A stretch of 64,000 bases of DNA, taken from NCBI GenBank assembly GCA_021234155.1, contig JAJEKV010000376.1:186001-250000 (forward strand), given 5' to 3'. The translations under genes were made by a program, and so were the position numbers. Below the pieces are notes generated by a model, which was not told the origin of the DNA, made no database searches, and was given only the letters and a program-made list of their open reading frames with translations. Below are positions 11,780-23,421 of this stretch, piece after piece. Source of the DNA: Isoetes taiwanensis (lineage: Eukaryota > Streptophyta > Lycopodiopsida > Isoetales > Isoetaceae). The number at the start of each line of letters is the position of its first letter. Positions within the stretch are counted from its first letter, which is position 1.

Positions 11780-12453
11780 AAAACTATGAAATTAATATTG
11801 AAATAGGAGAGACATCCAGCATGTCCCATCCGACGACCTGGGGTTGCTGTAACTCGAGCAATAAAAGACACTACTGGCTTTTGGGTGCCGCTTTCTTGCA
11901 GAGGACAATTCGGATTTAGAAATAAGAAACCCTCATTAAATTCTCTGTAAGTAAGTCTAACCTTGATAAAGGTTGCTGCATCTTCTATTGAGCCACCTAT
12001 CTCACCAATCAAAACAATATATGCAAAGCATTGAAGTCTCAGTTGCATTTACACAAATTTTCACTCTACATTCTGGCACCTTTTGTCTATGCATCCTGAA
12101 CAAACTTTTCAAGACAGTCAACAAAATTTGTGCCATTAAAAGGGTCTCCTCCAATGCCAACACAGGTCGACTGTCCAAGACCAACTGCTGTAGTTTGGAA
12201 CACCTGAGACCAATAGGTTGAAATTAGCATTACACTTTACTGGAACCACATAAAGCATAGATGCAAAAATATACGTTGCTTCGTGTGTAAGAGTTCCAGA
12301 ATGAGAAACAATCCCAACTCTTCCTGGCTTATGAATATAACCAGGCATGATTCCAATCTTGCACTTTCCTGGCTTAATAATGCCAGGACAATTTGCTCCT
12401 ATTAACCATGTCTTGCTTTGACCATTTAAAATAGCTTTCACTCTAACCTGCAT
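11780..12453 (-). pseudogene. succinyl-CoA ligase alpha subunit, partial gene with introns
   Basis: Three exon-like pieces match the alpha subunit of succinyl-CoA synthetase, the TCA-cycle enzyme that couples succinyl-CoA cleavage to nucleotide triphosphate synthesis in mitochondria. 12240-12450 encodes [21 protein letters not shown] and [13 protein letters not shown]. 12100-12220 encodes [20 protein letters not shown]. 11780-12010 encodes [15 protein letters not shown] then, after a short intron-like gap, [22 protein letters not shown], which includes the active-site His region (GHAG). The N-terminal CoA-binding half and the C-terminus are missing and one splice donor looks damaged. Retained introns exclude a processed pseudogene. 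It lies just downstream of a GBA2-like fragment on the same strand. Confidence 0.85.
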
Positions 12454-12454
12454 C

Positions 12455-13361
12455 CCAGGATGAAGCGGGCAGCAAAAAGAGCAAGCATAAATAATGATTT
12501 AAGAGAGAAAACAAGACCCGCATTATCTCCATTCTGGCATCTATAGTTAAGGAAAAGACAAAGATATTTAAATTTTTTAATTTTCAAGGTTTCAGTTAGT
12601 TTTATTCTAGGTGGCTACAAAATGCGTCCTAACCGTAAATTTGATCTCAAAGACCCAAGCTTCTTTCTAGGTGGCTACAAATGCACCCTAGCTGTATATT
12701 TGGTCTTGTAGATCCAAACTTACTTTCTTTCTAATCTATCTTACGCATCACCAAGCCTGATAGCAGGTTATAAAATTGGCCTACATCTTTTCCTCAAGAT
12801 CAATTCTGGCAATTTTTTCCATACTCCTTTGCTTCAATGCTAATGTTATTGTCTAGTGTGCTAAGAGCTTGCCGGAATTGAGTTTTTCTGTGGGACATTA
12901 TTCTCCGATCTCAAAAGCTGAGCCCGTTGCGGATTATGGCTTAGAGCAGGCTAAGAAGGAACAATAGCGTCATTTTGTGCCATTGCCATTACCTTTAAAC
13001 TTGAGCTCCAATTGAGAACCCAGATTATCAGATTGTTAAGCAAGGGGTATTTTTAGAATTTTGAAATTATAAGGGCATATTTCGTAACAGGGCTAAATGC
13101 CATAGTAAGCGTTTGATTTTGATGGTAATTTTAGTTTTTCCCAGTTCATGTCAACCTTGATGAATCTAGAAGGATTAATAAGCAATGAATATGCAGAAGT
13201 TATAGAATGCCATATCATGTTAACATTTCCTACTGAATCAGGCGCCTCCCCAAGCCTTGAGTGCAGGTTTAGCGGCTCATGTTAGGTCAAAGGTACAAGG
13301 GAAAAAAACACATGAACAGATCTATTGCATTTTTCTTGTCAAGAGTTTCGAGATTAAGAAC
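12455..13361. other. spacer with a local tandem repeat
   Basis: No gene seen. A block of about 60 bp beginning TTCTAGGTGGCTACAAA is tandemly duplicated at about 12604-12720 with some divergence. Confidence 0.4.
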
Positions 13362-13714
13362 CATAGTACTCACCAGTTAGTGCATCATGCACAAGCTTAG
13401 GAGCTGCATCACTAGAAGTGCTATAGAATTGTGTGTACCGCATGCAGATGCGAATTTTAAGTATAAAAACTAGAAAAGCAGTGGCGTAACAGGAAAAACA
13501 GCAATGCACATATAAACCTGTAATAGGATCTCCCTTTCGTGAACTTCACTTCAGGGTTGTCCCATCCTAGTGCAAAGTCAACAGTAACTTTTCCATGAGA
13601 TGGTACAATAACAGATGCCACTATGCCAGCTCCAATAGGCACTCCCTTTGGTGAAGGCATAGAAGGTCCTATATTCCAATTATCGTCTTTGAAACTTCCT
13701 CTTTGCAAGTGCAA
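13362..13714 (-). pseudogene. GBA2-like non-lysosomal glucosylceramidase fragment (two exons)
   Basis: The first piece (about 13525-13714) reads PSMPSPKGVPIGAGIVASVIV and FALGWDNPEVKFTKGRSYYR, matching the N-terminal beta domain of the GBA2/DUF608 family (normally AWD-PEVKF-GK-Y-RRYTKFYGT). The second (about 13362-13450) continues as RYTQFYSTSSDAAPKLVHDALT and ends at a good GT donor. The acceptor between them has no AG in the expected place, so the copy is probably dead. The full family protein is about 900 aa; only about 85 are present. Confidence 0.7.
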
Positions 13715-14795
13715 AATTAATGATATTCATGAGTTACTCCTCAATGCACTGTCGTGAAGCTCGAATCCAAATATTATAAGTTAGTAGCCATCTCTTAGTT
13801 AGCTACCTCTCCTAAGCTATACTACACCTCTGGATTTTTCTTTGAGCACTTTATGCTCTACAAATTCCTAACACTATTAACTTCTTTGAACTTGACCTTG
13901 GAATTTTTTTCTTTTAATTATCCAAAACAAAAGAAAAACGTACCTCTGCCATTTCATTCCACATGTCCCTGGCAGTGTGACCACCTCCCTTACCCGACAA
14001 AAAAAAAAATGATGGGCAGACTGATACATTACATTCAGCAGTTTGCTTGGCTGCTATTGCAAACTTTATTGGAAATGAAATCCTGTCGAAATGCCCTTGC
14101 TGCTGCCGCTGCCCTCACCCATGCCACTGTGATCACCGGAGGGGATTGCATACCTATCATCCCAAACAATCTCTACCGTCAAACACATCCCGAACAATCT
14201 CTGCCATCTAAGTATCACAAAGTGTCGCACAAACCCTAACAAATCCCAGACAATCGCAACCGCGTATTTAGAATATTTTATGGGATATTATATTCAAATC
14301 GAATCAAGGCCTTCTATACGTCACTCCATCCTCCAACAAGAGGGTTGCCCCTATGGGCAACCCAAAAAGCCTTAGGTAATATGGAGGATGTGCATTTAAG
14401 ACTTTCCCTGTAGTATATTTTTAACTCTGTGTGTTTTAACAAGATACACAACTTAGAAAGGTATCTACTTCCAACGTAATTTTTAATCCCACTTTATATT
14501 GCCAATGTTTAATGACTTTGCAAACATGTGAATAACATTCAAAACATATACTCTCAACACACTTGGATTTGGCTAATGCACACTGTTGGCAACAGCTGAT
14601 ATACACAGTTGACAAAGGCGGTTCCTAGGAACACACTTGTATTAACAAAAAAAAGATGTTTGGATGAATTCTTCCAGGATGACAACCATTGTGAGTACCA
14701 CCGAGCTCATTCCACCTCTATGGCCACGATTTGCACAAACTTGTCCGCAATCTATCACATTGACTATTGGCTATGGAGAGCTTGCTATATACAAG
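13715..14795. other. non-coding spacer
   Basis: Low-complexity AT-rich DNA without a supported gene. The plus-strand frame at 13853-14239 (128 aa) has no family hallmark. Confidence 0.4.
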
Positions 14796-14893
14796 AATTT
14801 CCTTCTACTTGCAATTCTGTTGTGGAAGATGTGCCGATGTGCGTTACCGCGGAGGCACATCTGACACAACAGAATTGCAAGTAGAAGGAAATT
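14796..14893. repeat. 98-nt near-perfect hairpin
   Basis: Perfect 29-bp arms (14796-14824 and 14865-14893) enclose a 2x2 internal mismatch (GA/GA), then a further 9-bp stem (14827-14835 with 14854-14862) and an 18-nt loop. The size and shape are those of a young plant microRNA precursor or a foldback element. It lies within 10 bp of the MITE at 14900. Confidence 0.85.
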
Positions 14894-14899
14894 ATTGAA

Positions 14900-15156
14900 A
14901 CGTGAAGTTCGGTTACCTTTAATTCAGGCGAAAATCTGAGGTGGAATCTTCAAAAACGTCCAGGATAATGAGGAAACTCGCCGTAAACAGGTCTAGATAA
15001 TCCTCCGATTCTAGTTTCAAAAGTTAGTTACATTCCTGTAAAAAATCCTTGCCACGTGGTGGAGCATGATTGGACAACATTCCTGTAAAAAATCCTTGCC
15101 ACGTGGTGGAGCATGATTGGACAAAGGGCTGAATTGAAGGTAACCGAACTTTACGT
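14900..15156. mobile_element. MITE with about 28-bp terminal inverted repeats
   Basis: Left end 14900-14927 and right end 15129-15156 are inverted copies with about two mismatches (core AGTTCGGTTACCTT). Inside, a block of about 46 bp (ACATTCCTGTAAAAAATCC and following) is directly repeated near 15030 and 15078. No clear target duplication was found, so the superfamily is open. Confidence 0.65.
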
Positions 15157-15902
15157 CTATCACTTTGTCTAGTGTCTATGGAGAGTGGCTCATCACAATT
15201 TTACACTAAGGGCGGTTTCCCATAGGCATACAGCCTAAGGGCAGAAGAATCCAGCATTCTCATGTCTTCTTGTAAGAAGAGAGGATGGAGGTTTGATATA
15301 ATAGGTGGAGTCATAAATGAACCCAACCTCTAGCATTCGGTCGTGTCTCTGTCTCGAGGGACTAACCAAGAAAGCATGAAGCATGCAAGAACCAGAGAAT
15401 GAGGTTGGAGATCCAGGTGGGAACTGAGCAAATCTGGGTTCGAGGAAGACTTCACCGCGAGCTATTTGCAGGTCTCATGGGGAGCCGCCATAATCATGAG
15501 AACTGAATTGATGACAAGATGCTTACAACATGGTGCCTTACTAAGCCGTAACTTCTTACCCATTTTAAACACATCCACGCAAATTATAAGGCAATGCGAA
15601 CCATAGATGATTTATGTTACTCCAATGGCGAATTACGTTGTCCACCCTATTGTTAACTTCGTTGTCCACCTTATTGTTAACTTCTGTTACAAAACATCTC
15701 AAAGTGCATTTTTTTGAGAGTGCAAGGTTAGACAACCCACTTTGAACTTCTAATCCAGAGAAAGAGTTCCACTACAAGGGTTTGGATTTCATGCACCATT
15801 CCCTGCAACTTGTGTCCTTAACAAGTTGGGAAGGGTAGCCACATGTTGTTAACAGCAACACCAAAACAATAAGAACCTTTAGCAAATGCTAGAAGATTAG
15901 CC
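15157..15902. other. spacer downstream of the SET gene
   Basis: No gene seen. A near-duplicate GTTGTCCACC(C/T)TATTGTTAACTTC occurs twice at about 15638-15683. Confidence 0.4.
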
Positions 15903-17853
15903 TCATATTCTTGCCTCAATTTGAGCTTTGGCAAATGAGCTTCTCTTCAAATTTGCAAGTAGTCTATGCTGGCATCTCCTCAAAATTTGGCGCTCGCTTA
16001 CCCTCAAGGAAAGCGAATGAAACACCTGAAAGTTATCAGGACTTGTGTGGTTTAAGATACTCAAGTCTTGATCAACTGAATCTGTAGGATATTGGCTGTC
16101 ACGTGCTTCAATAATCGCCAGAAAAGTCTTGCATACTGCAGGCGTGAGAAACCTACATTGTATGTTCTTTGATCCAAGTCCAATGTTCTCCATATTACTT
16201 TTCCTCAATAGCGAGTGACTCATTAAAATGTTCTTGCTATAACTTTGGAACTGTTGTTGTGTTGCTTGAGAGCCTAAGATGTGTAACAACATCTTTATAT
16301 TTCCTCTGATTTTTCTGGAAAAGGAGGAAAGATTCTGGTAAAGTACACTGGAGGCATGCACCAAAAAAATTAGCAGTAGCATCTCTATTTGAGGCTTCCC
16401 ACTCTTGGTGATCTCAAAATACTCACTGCCTTGTGATGAATATGGTGAAAAACCAGCTTTCCTCCACAATGACTTTCGTCTTGCCAAATGCTTCCTTGTA
16501 AAGGAAGTTGACAAAACTTCCATTACAATGTCCATGTCAATATTTACAATATCAAATGGATTATTGCACTCTGTAAAGCCATATCTAAGCAATAAGGCAG
16601 CATTGCTTGACTGTCCATATGTATTAAAAACCTGTGCAAAAATTGCAATATCAGAAACTATACAAAGAAGTAGACAAGAAGCAAAATGCTTTGCTACCTC
16701 GGATCTCTGTTTGACATCTTTTATTAATACCATTTCCAATATCTCTGGATCATCATCACCACCATCATCACTTCCACCAACAAACTCACGCCCATGGCCA
16801 CTCATAGGCATGTCTTCAGTTATTTCTAATGTCTCACAATCTGATGACTCGGATGTCTCAAATGGTGAGGCACTAAAATGCACATGTTCAGCGCATGTCT
16901 TGTGGTTAAACCTGCAAAAAGTTCAAAAGCCATAATACAATACACCATATTCAGCACCAACTTAAAACATCTCCTAATATTGAAAAAGAAGAAGTACAGC
17001 CACCTACATGTCTGCGAATGGAACCATCCCATATCCATGGAAATCGTCAGTGTCAAAAGACCGAGTTGCAACTACTGATTTTGCAGCCAGATAGTCTTCA
17101 AGTTTAAAGTATTCCCTTGGAAACCAAAGTGGATATTGATGTGTCAAAGGAAGAATGCTTTCTTGCCAGTCCTCTTCCACAAGAACTCTATCCTCCTTAA
17201 TCACCTGACTAGAATGCATAAGTCCAAACATCAGAATACTGATAAATTGATTAAATCTACATCTTCAAATAAATAAGAGGGCTCACCTTGTGGAGCTCGA
17301 TTCCAATAAGCAGGTTATCAATTTCCTTTTCACTCCATACAAATGGAATCATCTCCTTGAATGGCAAGATACTCAAGTAGGAAAACCATGGTGACACCTC
17401 CTTCCGGCTTCTTTCATACATGACAGCCACAGTTAATCCCAAACCCCCTGCTAAGCCTACTTCTTCCAGTATATCAGCTGCCCCTGTGGTCTTCACGGTG
17501 AGACAGGCTTTCTTTGGTATCTTTGCAATAACTTCATCTTTCTTCAAATCACACACTGCTCTTACACCAGTACATGCTACAACTGTTCTGTCTGTCTCAA
17601 AGCTTAAAGCAGTACTGTATTCAATTCCGTTTTGTTGCATCCAACAAATAAATTCCGCCAGCTTCCTGCAGGTGATCATATGAGGTAAACATAAACAGGA
17701 TGGAACGGATGTCTATTGGCATGAACTTGTATTCCAATCAAACAAAATGAAGTTGTGATCTAATTTAACAAACTGAAGTTGTTCAAATTGAACAAAATAA
17801 AATGGCCCACGTTGAAGATGTTTAGGGGTTTATTACCTGCTTGAAGTGGCCAT
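15903..17853 (-). CDS. SET-domain protein lysine methyltransferase (SETD6 / Rubisco LSMT-like)
   Basis: Five exons join in frame: 17853-17837, 17665-17287, 17204-17008, 16911-16698 and 16631-15903, with GT-AG introns throughout, giving 511 aa and a TGA stop. The start (MATSSR) is the small first exon; the ATG at 17679 lies in the intron. Residues 1-270 hold the N-terminal SET half and insert, with PFADMFNHK and AEHVHF; then comes VFNTYGQSSNAALLLRYGFTE, the cofactor-binding NTYG block. EYFEITKSGKPQIEML starts the C-terminal Rubisco-LSMT substrate-binding domain. The family transfers methyl groups from S-adenosylmethionine to lysines of ribosomal, chloroplast or other proteins. Substrate is unknown. 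An acidic Gly/Asp stretch lies between the SET halves. It is the only intact-looking host gene here. Confidence 0.87.
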
Positions 17854-18485
17854 CCGCTGGTCAAGAACGACGATAAAACCCTAAGAGCCGAGATTAACTT
17901 CCTATACATGTATTTTCTACCTTACATGTACTTATACTTTACGGTTATTCGTATACAGAATGGCCACTTACAATATTGGCACGACTAGGCGTTATCGTAG
18001 AGCCCTGTTGATTATGCTGCGCATTAGAATAGAACAGAATAGAGCCCTGTTGATATGCCAAGAATGTATGTAAGTGTGTTGTAATGGGAAAATCTGTTAG
18101 TTCGTCTGTTTTGCACCATGTACTTGGTTTGGGAAGTTCCTCGGAACCCTTCTAACCTTCTGGACAAAATCCAGATTTAGCAGGATAGATTTGAAACAAT
18201 AGGAAAACTTCCGGTTGAAAATAGCAGACTTTTTTGGTGTTTCCGGAGGAATCGAGGCTCTATGTTGGAGTTTGCTGGGGTAGGTTTACAACAGTCGGAA
18301 AGGTGCTTCTTGAGGCTGAAAAATTTCCCGAACCAAGACTTGTATCAAAATCCAATGGTTGAAGCCAAGAATGCTAAACAAAAAAAACAAAATGTTACTA
18401 AATGGAGATTCATGGGAATAAAATGTTGCCATGTGGCATCATATCTTTGAACATATGCAGAATGGTTTTTATGATTCAGAAAATC
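17854..18485. other. 5' flank of the SET gene
   Basis: This contains the upstream region of the minus-strand SET gene. I see no clear TATA box. AGAGCCCTGTTGAT is repeated at about 18000 and 18043. The small frame at 18262-18450 has no support. Confidence 0.35.
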
Positions 18486-18515
18486 ATTAGTAAACGTGTG
18501 CCCGACATTGCCATG
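18486..18515 (-). mobile_element. Helitron-like 3' terminus (decayed)
   Basis: On the minus strand the sequence reads GGCAATGTCGGGCACACGTTTA then CTAA followed by T, that is a decayed hairpin, an 11-nt spacer-like stretch and a CTRR|T terminus. It is nearly the same as the end at 55719-55748. The element body would extend to higher coordinates; its 5' end was not found. Confidence 0.5.
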
Positions 18516-18550
18516 CATAAGTTGAGGTAATAATAACAAAGTGTTCAACC

Positions 18551-18729
18551 AACGTTGTAAATGTCGGACGTGGGCATGTTTAAGCCAGCCCTAAATCTCA
18601 AAAAACCCGCTAAGTCCACAAAAACGCCGTGTGTTTTTTCTGTGACATGGCTATAACATGTCAAAGACCTGGATATACCACAGATATACCCGTGGCTTAA
18701 ACATGGCGGCGCCTGATATGTACAACGCT
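18551..18729. mobile_element. short MITE with about 37-bp TIRs
   Basis: The left end (A)CGTTGTAAATGTCGGACG through CATGTTTAAGCCA is repeated inverted at the right end ending TGGCTTAAACATGG...TACAACGCT, with about 30 of 37 positions matching. Related halves lie at 46187-46250 and 49030-49155. The target duplication is not clear. Confidence 0.6.
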
Positions 18730-18849
18730 CCTAATAACAATTAACAAAGTTTGTACTTTTTTAAGTTTATTTGCTTGAAACTATGCTATTAGTTCGTATG
18801 TCTGATAGTGTATCCTTTGCATTATGGAATGGGCATCATTTATAAACAT

Positions 18850-21097
18850 GCATGGCGTCGAAATATTACCCCGGAACAATGGGTGAGATACTTGCAGCAG
18901 CTGTATGACCCAATGGGAAGCAGGGCACCGCATTCTCGATCATAATGAGGGCCTAGCGGGGTCATTCTTGAAGGGGATGTCATAATGGGCACGCAGCGCC
19001 TAATGCTTGGGAAGGCGCTAGTTTTGGATGGTATGCGTGCGGAAGCTTCTCAAAAGTGGGCGGCCCCCAATGGTGTCGGTTCTCAACGGCCTCTTCAACA
19101 GGGGGCATTGCAAGAAGGCTTCCCCCCTTTGCTGACTACGGTAGAGTTGTGCCCATATACAAAGCGGGGACCCCCCCATTGACCAACTATCGTACCATTA
19201 TGGTGGGTTCGTCTTTGCCAAGTTGCTAGGGATTCTTTGGTGATTGACACTTCGGGGCGAGGATGGAGAAGTGCGGGCTCTGCTGTGGCGGGCTTAGCCC
19301 CAGGCATTCTACTATTGACCATATCTTCACTCTAGCGAACACTCATAGAGGGATAGCAGGAATCGGCCCTTGAGAATGCATCTTTGTTGCTTTGTGGATT
19401 TCAAAGGCTTTTGACGATTGCCTCGGGGATAGGTTGTGGGATAGATTGAGAGGGCGACTAGGGACCCGTCGACTTGCGAATGCTATATCTGAGGACTATC
19501 TGAGGCTTGCTCCGGCCGTCTCACACTTGTCGGGGAGCCGTTGTTAGTAACATTGGGGTGCGCCCGTGGCCGCCCTCTATCCCCACGCTCCGGCGTACAT
19601 TGACCGACTAGAAGAATGGCTAGGCGAAGCTGGGAGGGGCTCGGTTGATGCACCACATAATCCGGCAACTCATATATGCTGATGATGTTGACACGCTCGC
19701 ATATACCCGGAGGACATGCAGCGCCACGGATGCTTTGGACACTTTCCGCCAATTTCGACATGAGAGTTAACTTGGCCAAGACAAGGGGTCTTGGCCGGGT
19801 CCCATCATCCCGGCACCACGCCTTCCCTCATTCACTTACCAAAGTGTGTAGTGGAGGTGGCTGATCTTATAAGTATTTGGGCATTGAGTTTCTACTACCA
19901 CACACCGGGATGCATCCATCGAGGATTACGGGTCACTGCGGTCGGAAAGCCCGTATGCAATGCAAAACAACAAATCACAACAAGGGGAGTCAGTATGCAT
20001 GGGGTCACCTCGGCACACTTGTTCAGTGGCCTTGGTTGAACCGATCCTCCTATGGGGCGTATGTGGGGGGGCGAGTGATATCCCTCACCACTTGGAGCGA
20101 TCTAGAGCAGTAATGAAGGCCTTCTTGGCCCGGCTTTGGGAGTGAAATCCGCGGTCCCATATCGGATCTTGCTCCGAGGGAGAGCAGGCTTCCTTCCATT
20201 CAGAGGGTCATACTGAACGTCACATTATTTACTTCCGGAAGGTGGTGGCTATGGATGAGGCCCGCTGCCCAACCTTGCTTTAGCGGGCGATGGGCCCGCG
20301 GCGACTCAAAGCCTCATGGAAAGACAAGCAAGCCCAGTGGTTCGCTATGGAATGTGCGTGCACACGATGTGGACCAAAGCATATACACCGAAGGAACGCA
20401 CCGCCTTGAAGCAAAGATACTTGGATGCTTGCTTCATGGCCAAGCTTTGGGATCACGAGGCCCCCGTCACATGTCAAGGTGGCAAATTATCGACGGCTAG
20501 AGTTAATCCCATGCTCACGAGGGGCCCACACCACTACTGCGGCAACCCATCTACCCATGAAAAAGCCGCCAGGTGATTGCTTCCATTAAGACAGTGCACA
20601 CCACCTCCGCATTGAGGCAGGGGAGATGGATTAGGGGGAGCCGTGAGGGCGAGTCCGTCAATGCCGCCATCCGTGGCGCCATTGAGGATGAAAGTCACGC
20701 CCTCCGGTTCGTCCAGGCTTTGAGCATATCCGGGCTCTGTGATGCTTTCGGTTAGTTGTGCCCCATCGGGCCTTGCATGAGCTACCGAGCACGCGGCCAG
20801 CCGAGGGTTTGTTGGGATCGTTACCTCCGGAGGTAATGGATACGCGGACTCGGTTATGCCCCCCGTTAGACATTAACCCTGGTTTGTACTTGTGATTATG
20901 TATATAAGCGTGCGGTATGTCAAAGCATCCTTATTGCTACTAAGGTTTTTCCCCCGAAAACCCTTCGGGGCGGGGGTTTTTTAATCCTGGTAGTAATACG
21001 CCTGCTGCTCTCTCTTTGTACTTGGGTCCCATAGGCCAGTTGGTCTCCGTGGACGATAAAATCATATTCTATTCTATTCTATTCTATTCTATTCTTG
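18850..21097 (+). mobile_element. second LINE, heavily decayed, GC-rich
   Basis: Fragments in shifting frames match LINE RT: ITPEQWVRYLQQLYD (about 18870), VVPIYKAGTPP and NYRTIMVG (about 19150-19205), a HSTIDHIFTL block (about 19310), SKAFDDCLGDRLWDRL (about 19400) and YADDVDTL (about 19680), the catalytic box. It is of the same clade as the LINE at 4750-10139 (shared NYRTIMV and HSTIDH blocks). It ends in an (ATTCT)n tail. A GC hairpin lies at about 20950-20980. Confidence 0.8.
21066..21097 (+). repeat. (ATTCT)n tail of the second LINE
   Basis: Six ATTCT pentamers close the LINE 3' UTR, a variant of the hexamer tail of the first LINE. An inverted short run (AATAG)n lies at 21546-21567. Confidence 0.85.
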
Positions 21098-22211
21098 ATG
21101 TTTATTAAGATACATGGAGAAAGAAAGTGGATTGCATGCTTTCTAATAAGTTGAACAATCTCCGCAAAACACATCCAAGTTCTAAACTACATCCAAACTC
21201 ACTTTTCCAGCTTGACAATCTGAATGGCAACTTGACAACTAAGACTTACATGGCTATATCAATCTACCATTGTCACCATCTTTATAAGATCTAGAGTCAT
21301 GTCATAGTTGTGTCCTCTAAAACCACAAATAAAACTTTCAGAATATGCAAATCCTTAAAAAAAAAACTAACATATTATCCCGTCCAACAATAGCAGTTAA
21401 GTATTGTTGCATTTATGGGGCACAAAACATTGCAAAAATTCTAGATCACTGCAAATTGCAAATCTAGTAAAATGGTGCCATCATAAGTAGGATCATGTAT
21501 CCTTGTGCCATCATAAGTAGGACCATGTATGTATCAACATGACATAATAGAATAGAATAGAATAATGAGATACTGAAAATTCAAACATTTCGTAGTGCAT
21601 AGGATTTTCAAATATTGACATGGACATTGTGAGATCTATATTGGCATTGACATTGTGCATTTTTGTTATTTGTTTAAAGGCTCGGAAGAGGCTATTATTA
21701 ATGCTTTTATTGAGTGTGATTAGGCAAACAATTGCATTAACCTGGGGCATGTTTGCAAAAAGTTAATGTAGGCACCACAATCCCCCAATAGATGACAAAT
21801 CGCTTGCAACTGTAGGTAGTTAATCATAAAACCTTTCATGTATTGTATAACAATGTGGTATTTTGCACTTCATAAAACAACGTAGAAGCATTCCATATAA
21901 TATGTCAAAGACTGGTCATTTTAGTATGAATGTAGAATTATCTAAATATTATCAAAACGCTACTATCAGCAATAACTTATAATTATGGCAGGGATTTGAA
22001 CACTCTATCCAAATAAAACCAGCATAAAACTGTCATAATAACATAAGTCAACATGGAACCGAATGAGAGATGGAAAAGGCCAGAAGCTTCATAAACATTT
22101 GGTTCTTAACCAGAATATACACATCCGAAGCATACCAACCCATCACGGACTGCATTACAGATTACACAAATTCCTCATATGCCCCAAAAGAAAAACGACA
22201 TTATGTTGAAC
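21098..22211. other. AT-rich spacer
   Basis: No gene seen. GTGCCATCATAAGTAGGA is directly repeated at about 21475 and 21505. Confidence 0.35.
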
Positions 22212-22430
22212 AAACGAGGTGCACCCTGGACTACCACAATCGTCGGATTCGTCGATCCTACGACCCAGATCATATGTTGGGGCCTGTGAGCACCTCTCAT
22301 TTCGATTATAGTCATTTATGATTGGAGGCGCCTATGATTTTGAAATATGAAATACGCTTTCGCCTAAGGTTTTGGGGGAATATCGAACCTCTATACGGCT
22401 TTGCCTAAGATTTTAGAATATGAAATACGG

Positions 22431-22501
22431 GGGCTCGAACCTCTACCAAAATAACTCAATGTCCTAATAAGACTACTTTAACCAATATACCCAATGAGCT
22501 A
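22431..22501 (-). repeat. tRNA-like SINE head in copy 1
   Basis: On the minus strand TAGCTCATTGG (A box, 22501-22491) and GAGGTTCGAGCCC (B box, about 22443-22431) are in Pol III promoter order at SINE-like spacing. The distance and loop contents do not make a full tRNA. Confidence 0.55.
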
Positions 22502-22878
22502 ATATGATTATTTTTTATCTTGAATCTATGTTTTTTTCTTTTTTTATAACCATCCGTTAGATTGTTTTAGGGATATATAGTCTATGGTTTTCGGAGTTGT
22601 TATTTTTTACATCTATACCAAATCCCCCTAGAACCCCCTGTTATTTTGCTACATATTCTAAACGAGGTGCACCCTGGACTACCACAATCGTCGGATTCGT
22701 CGATCCTACGACCCAGATCATATGTTGGGGCCTGTGAGCACCTCTCATTTCGATTATAGTCATTTATGATTGGAGGCGCCTATGATTTTGAAATATGAAA
22801 TACGCTTTCGCCTAAGGTTTTGGGGGAATATCGAACCTCTATACGGCTTTGCCTAAGATTTTAGAATATGAAATACGG

Positions 22879-22949
22879 GGGCTCGAACCTCTACCAAAAT
22901 AACTCAATGTCCTAATAAGACTACTTTAACCAATATACCCAATGAGCTA
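22879..22949 (-). repeat. tRNA-like SINE head in copy 2
   Basis: Same A box and B box as in the first copy, shifted by exactly 448 bp. Confidence 0.55.
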
Positions 22950-23411
22950 ATATGATTATTTTTTATCTTGAATCTATGTTTTTTTCTTTTTTTATAACCA
23001 TCCGTTAGATTGTTTTAGGGATATATAGTCTATGGTTTTCGGAGTTGTTATTTTTTACATCTATACCAAATCCCCCTAGAACCCCCTGTTATTTTGCTAC
23101 ATATTTGGATCCCAAATTCAACTATGCAGTCTAGCATGTCCCTCCATTTCATACACTTCTGAATATTGATAAACAATTATAAATAAATGGGATACTAACC
23201 TTGTCATTACCAATGAAAGATCTTTGCTGCCATAATAGAATGATCAAAGATATGACATTGAGTAATGTTAGAAAGCATATGCCCAACGTACATCTACGTT
23301 GTTTTAAGGCATAATCAATTTGCAGAAAAGAAGCTCTAATCTAAAACAAATTACAAAAGTTGCTTCACGGTCGCCCCATCATTTTGAACTTCATTTCCTG
23401 TTTACCTGCAC

Positions 23412-23421
23412 TATAAACAAC
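23412..23421. repeat. left 10-bp target site duplication of the MULE
   Basis: TATAAACAAC directly precedes the GGCTCAGG tip; it equals 44302-44311. Confidence 0.85.

Larger units (their letters stand above)
22212..23105. repeat. 448-bp unit in perfect tandem duplication
   Basis: The block starting AAACGAGGTGCACCCTGG at 22212 starts again at 22660, and the two copies look identical to the end at 23105. Perfect identity means a very recent duplication or an assembly artefact. Each copy contains a SINE-like head. Confidence 0.92.
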
